From Kumtagia yinganensis (GTDB lineage Bacteria; Pseudomonadota; Alphaproteobacteria; Rhizobiales; Rhizobiaceae), in assembly GCF_040081985.1 (NCBI RefSeq), contig NZ_JBEBMH010000013.1:62001-126000 (forward strand): DNA of 64,000 nt, in the 5' to 3' direction. Positions 63,059 to 64,000 of the stretch are shown here, one piece after another. The first letter of the stretch is position 1. Every line of letters starts with the position of its first letter. The notes under the pieces are model-generated. The model was not told the origin of the DNA, ran no database searches, and saw nothing but the letters and a program-made list of their open reading frames with translations. The position numbers and the translations under genes were made by a program.

Positions 63059-64000
63059 TCAGGCGACCTGACGGGCGCCGGCCCGACCGCCCTGCACGAT
63101 CGACAGAACCGGCCTCGCGCCCAAGGGGGCCGGCCGTCCGAACAGAAAACCCTGCACTTCCTGGCAACCCGCGGCGCGCAGCATCGTCGCCTGCTTCTCG
63201 GTTTCGACACCCTCGGCGATGGTCTTCACGCCAAGTGCGCGCGACAGGCTGACGATGGTCGAAACCACGGCGTTCGAGCTGGAATCGGTCTCGATGCGGC
63301 TGATGAACGAGCGGTCGATCTTCAGCTTGTGGAACGGGAAATCGATGAGGTAGCTGAGGTTCGAATAACCCGTTCCGAAATCGTCGACGGCGACCGATAT
63401 CCCCATCTCGCCCAGCCTTTTGAGCAGGACGGCCGCGTATTCGCGGTCCTGCATCATCGCCGATTCGGTCACTTCCAGTTCGAGGCGCCTGGGATCGATG
63501 CCCGAGGCGCTGACGGCGTCGGCGACCACGTCGAGAAAATCGCGGGCCATGAACTGCACGGGCGAGATATTGACGGCGACGAAGCAGCTTTCCGGCAGGT
63601 CCTTGGCGTCCTCGCAGGCCTGACGCAGCACCCATTCGCCGATCGGCACGATCATGCCGGTTTCCTCGGCGATCGGAATGAACTCATTCGGCGCGATCAT
63701 GCCGCGTTCCCGGTGGTTCCAACGGATCAGCGCCTCGTAGCCGACGATGCGGCCATCGGCGAGGTCGAGCTGCGGCTGGTAGTGGAGATGGAAATCGCCG
63801 TGCTGGAATGCGGCGTGCAGCTCCGATTCCACCCATTGGCGATAATCGGCCACGCGCCCCATCTCCGGCTGAAAGACCGCCCATTCGCCGATGCCGCTGG
63901 CGCGTGCGTTCTGCAGAGCGAGGTTGGAGCGGCGCAAGATGAGCACCGGATCGACCCCGTCCTTCGGAATGGCGACGATGCCGACCGACAAGTTCACCGA
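63059..64000 (-). CDS. GGDEF/EAL protein, 5' end outside window
   Basis: The C-terminal 314 residues of a c-di-GMP enzyme; the gene continues beyond the right edge. The first 45 residues are the tail of a GGDEF domain (VGIVAIPKDGVDPVLILRRS). The EAL domain has the catalytic GYEALIRWNH, the metal/water motif VDDFGTGYS, the Glu in LELEVTES, and KIDRSF and AEGVE further on, so phosphodiesterase activity is likely. Whether the GGDEF half is active cannot be seen. Confidence 0.92.
   Translation of the reverse strand, partial: SVNLSVGIVAIPKDGVDPVLILRRSNLALQNARASGIGEWAVFQPEMGRVADYRQWVESELHAAFQHGDFHLHYQPQLDLADGRIVGYEALIRWNHRERGMIAPNEFIPIAEETGMIVPIGEWVLRQACEDAKDLPESCFVAVNISPVQFMARDFLDVVADAVSASGIDPRRLELEVTESAMMQDREYAAVLLKRLGEMGISVAVDDFGTGYSNLSYLIDFPFHKLKIDRSFISRIETDSSSNAVVSTIVSLSRALGVKTIAEGVETEKQATMLRAAGCQEVQGFLFGRPAPLGARPVLSIVQGGRAGARQVA

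Overview
The window is a stretch of high-GC alphaproteobacterial chromosome. Gene content and order point to the Hyphomicrobiales (Rhizobiales), most likely a Mesorhizobium-like Phyllobacteriaceae. The evidence is the order mutM-enoyl-CoA hydratase-rpsT-dnaA, then dnaN-recF-lnt-PraR-type regulator-metK-trmB, then rimP-nusA-YlxR/L7Ae-infB-rbfA-truB-rpsO-pnp. The assignment rests on synteny and protein motifs read by eye; no database search was run.

Layout. 1-3432: 3' part of a dipeptide/oligopeptide ABC transporter operon (two permeases, two ATPases) running in from the left edge. 3.6-8.1 kb: accessory genes, namely a secreted alpha/beta hydrolase, a thioredoxin-reductase-like flavoprotein with an N-terminal cyclic-nucleotide-binding domain and no CxxC, a UBP-type zinc finger protein that overlaps it, a Tat-exported VOC protein and an exported ABM-domain protein. 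8.1-8.5 kb: a decayed [2Fe-2S] subunit gene. 8.5-11.1 kb: a FixL/FixJ-like two-component system plus a lone receiver. 11.6-15.1 kb: an AraC regulator with EmrA/EmrB efflux genes. 15.1-26.6 kb: a winged-helix/TPR regulator behind a set of direct repeats, a YoaK-type membrane protein, an oxalate-decarboxylase-type bicupin, Dps, a DUF1348 protein, a YdeP-type molybdoenzyme, a scar holding the 5' ends of two lost genes, a chloroperoxidase-type hydrolase, a diguanylate cyclase and an SMP-30 lactonase.

26.9-42.3 kb is core: deoB-mutM-enoyl-CoA hydratase, an RTX protein gene inserted on the opposite strand, rpsT, a long dnaA control region with DnaA boxes and GANTC sites, dnaA, dnaN, recF, lnt, a PraR-like regulator, metK and trmB. 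42.5-49.1 kb holds a TctDE-type two-component system, a divergent periplasmic binding protein and a TctCBA tricarboxylate transporter. 49.4-61.4 kb is the transcription/translation cluster rimP to pnp. It has a promoter-plus-terminator leader before rimP and two unexpected interruptions: a membrane protein gene between infB and rbfA, and an opposite-strand Arg/Ala/Pro-rich gene carrying a palindromic repeat between truB and rpsO. The right end has a hypothetical gene, an RsmC-like methyltransferase and a GGDEF/EAL protein cut by the window edge.

No rRNA, tRNA, CRISPR array, prophage or complete insertion sequence was recognised. The most unusual items are the flavoprotein/UBP-finger pair, the rimP leader terminator, the palindromic element translated in frame, the CCTGAA repeats in front of the winged-helix/TPR regulator, the cydA/glxA deletion scar and the apparently mosaic lnt gene.
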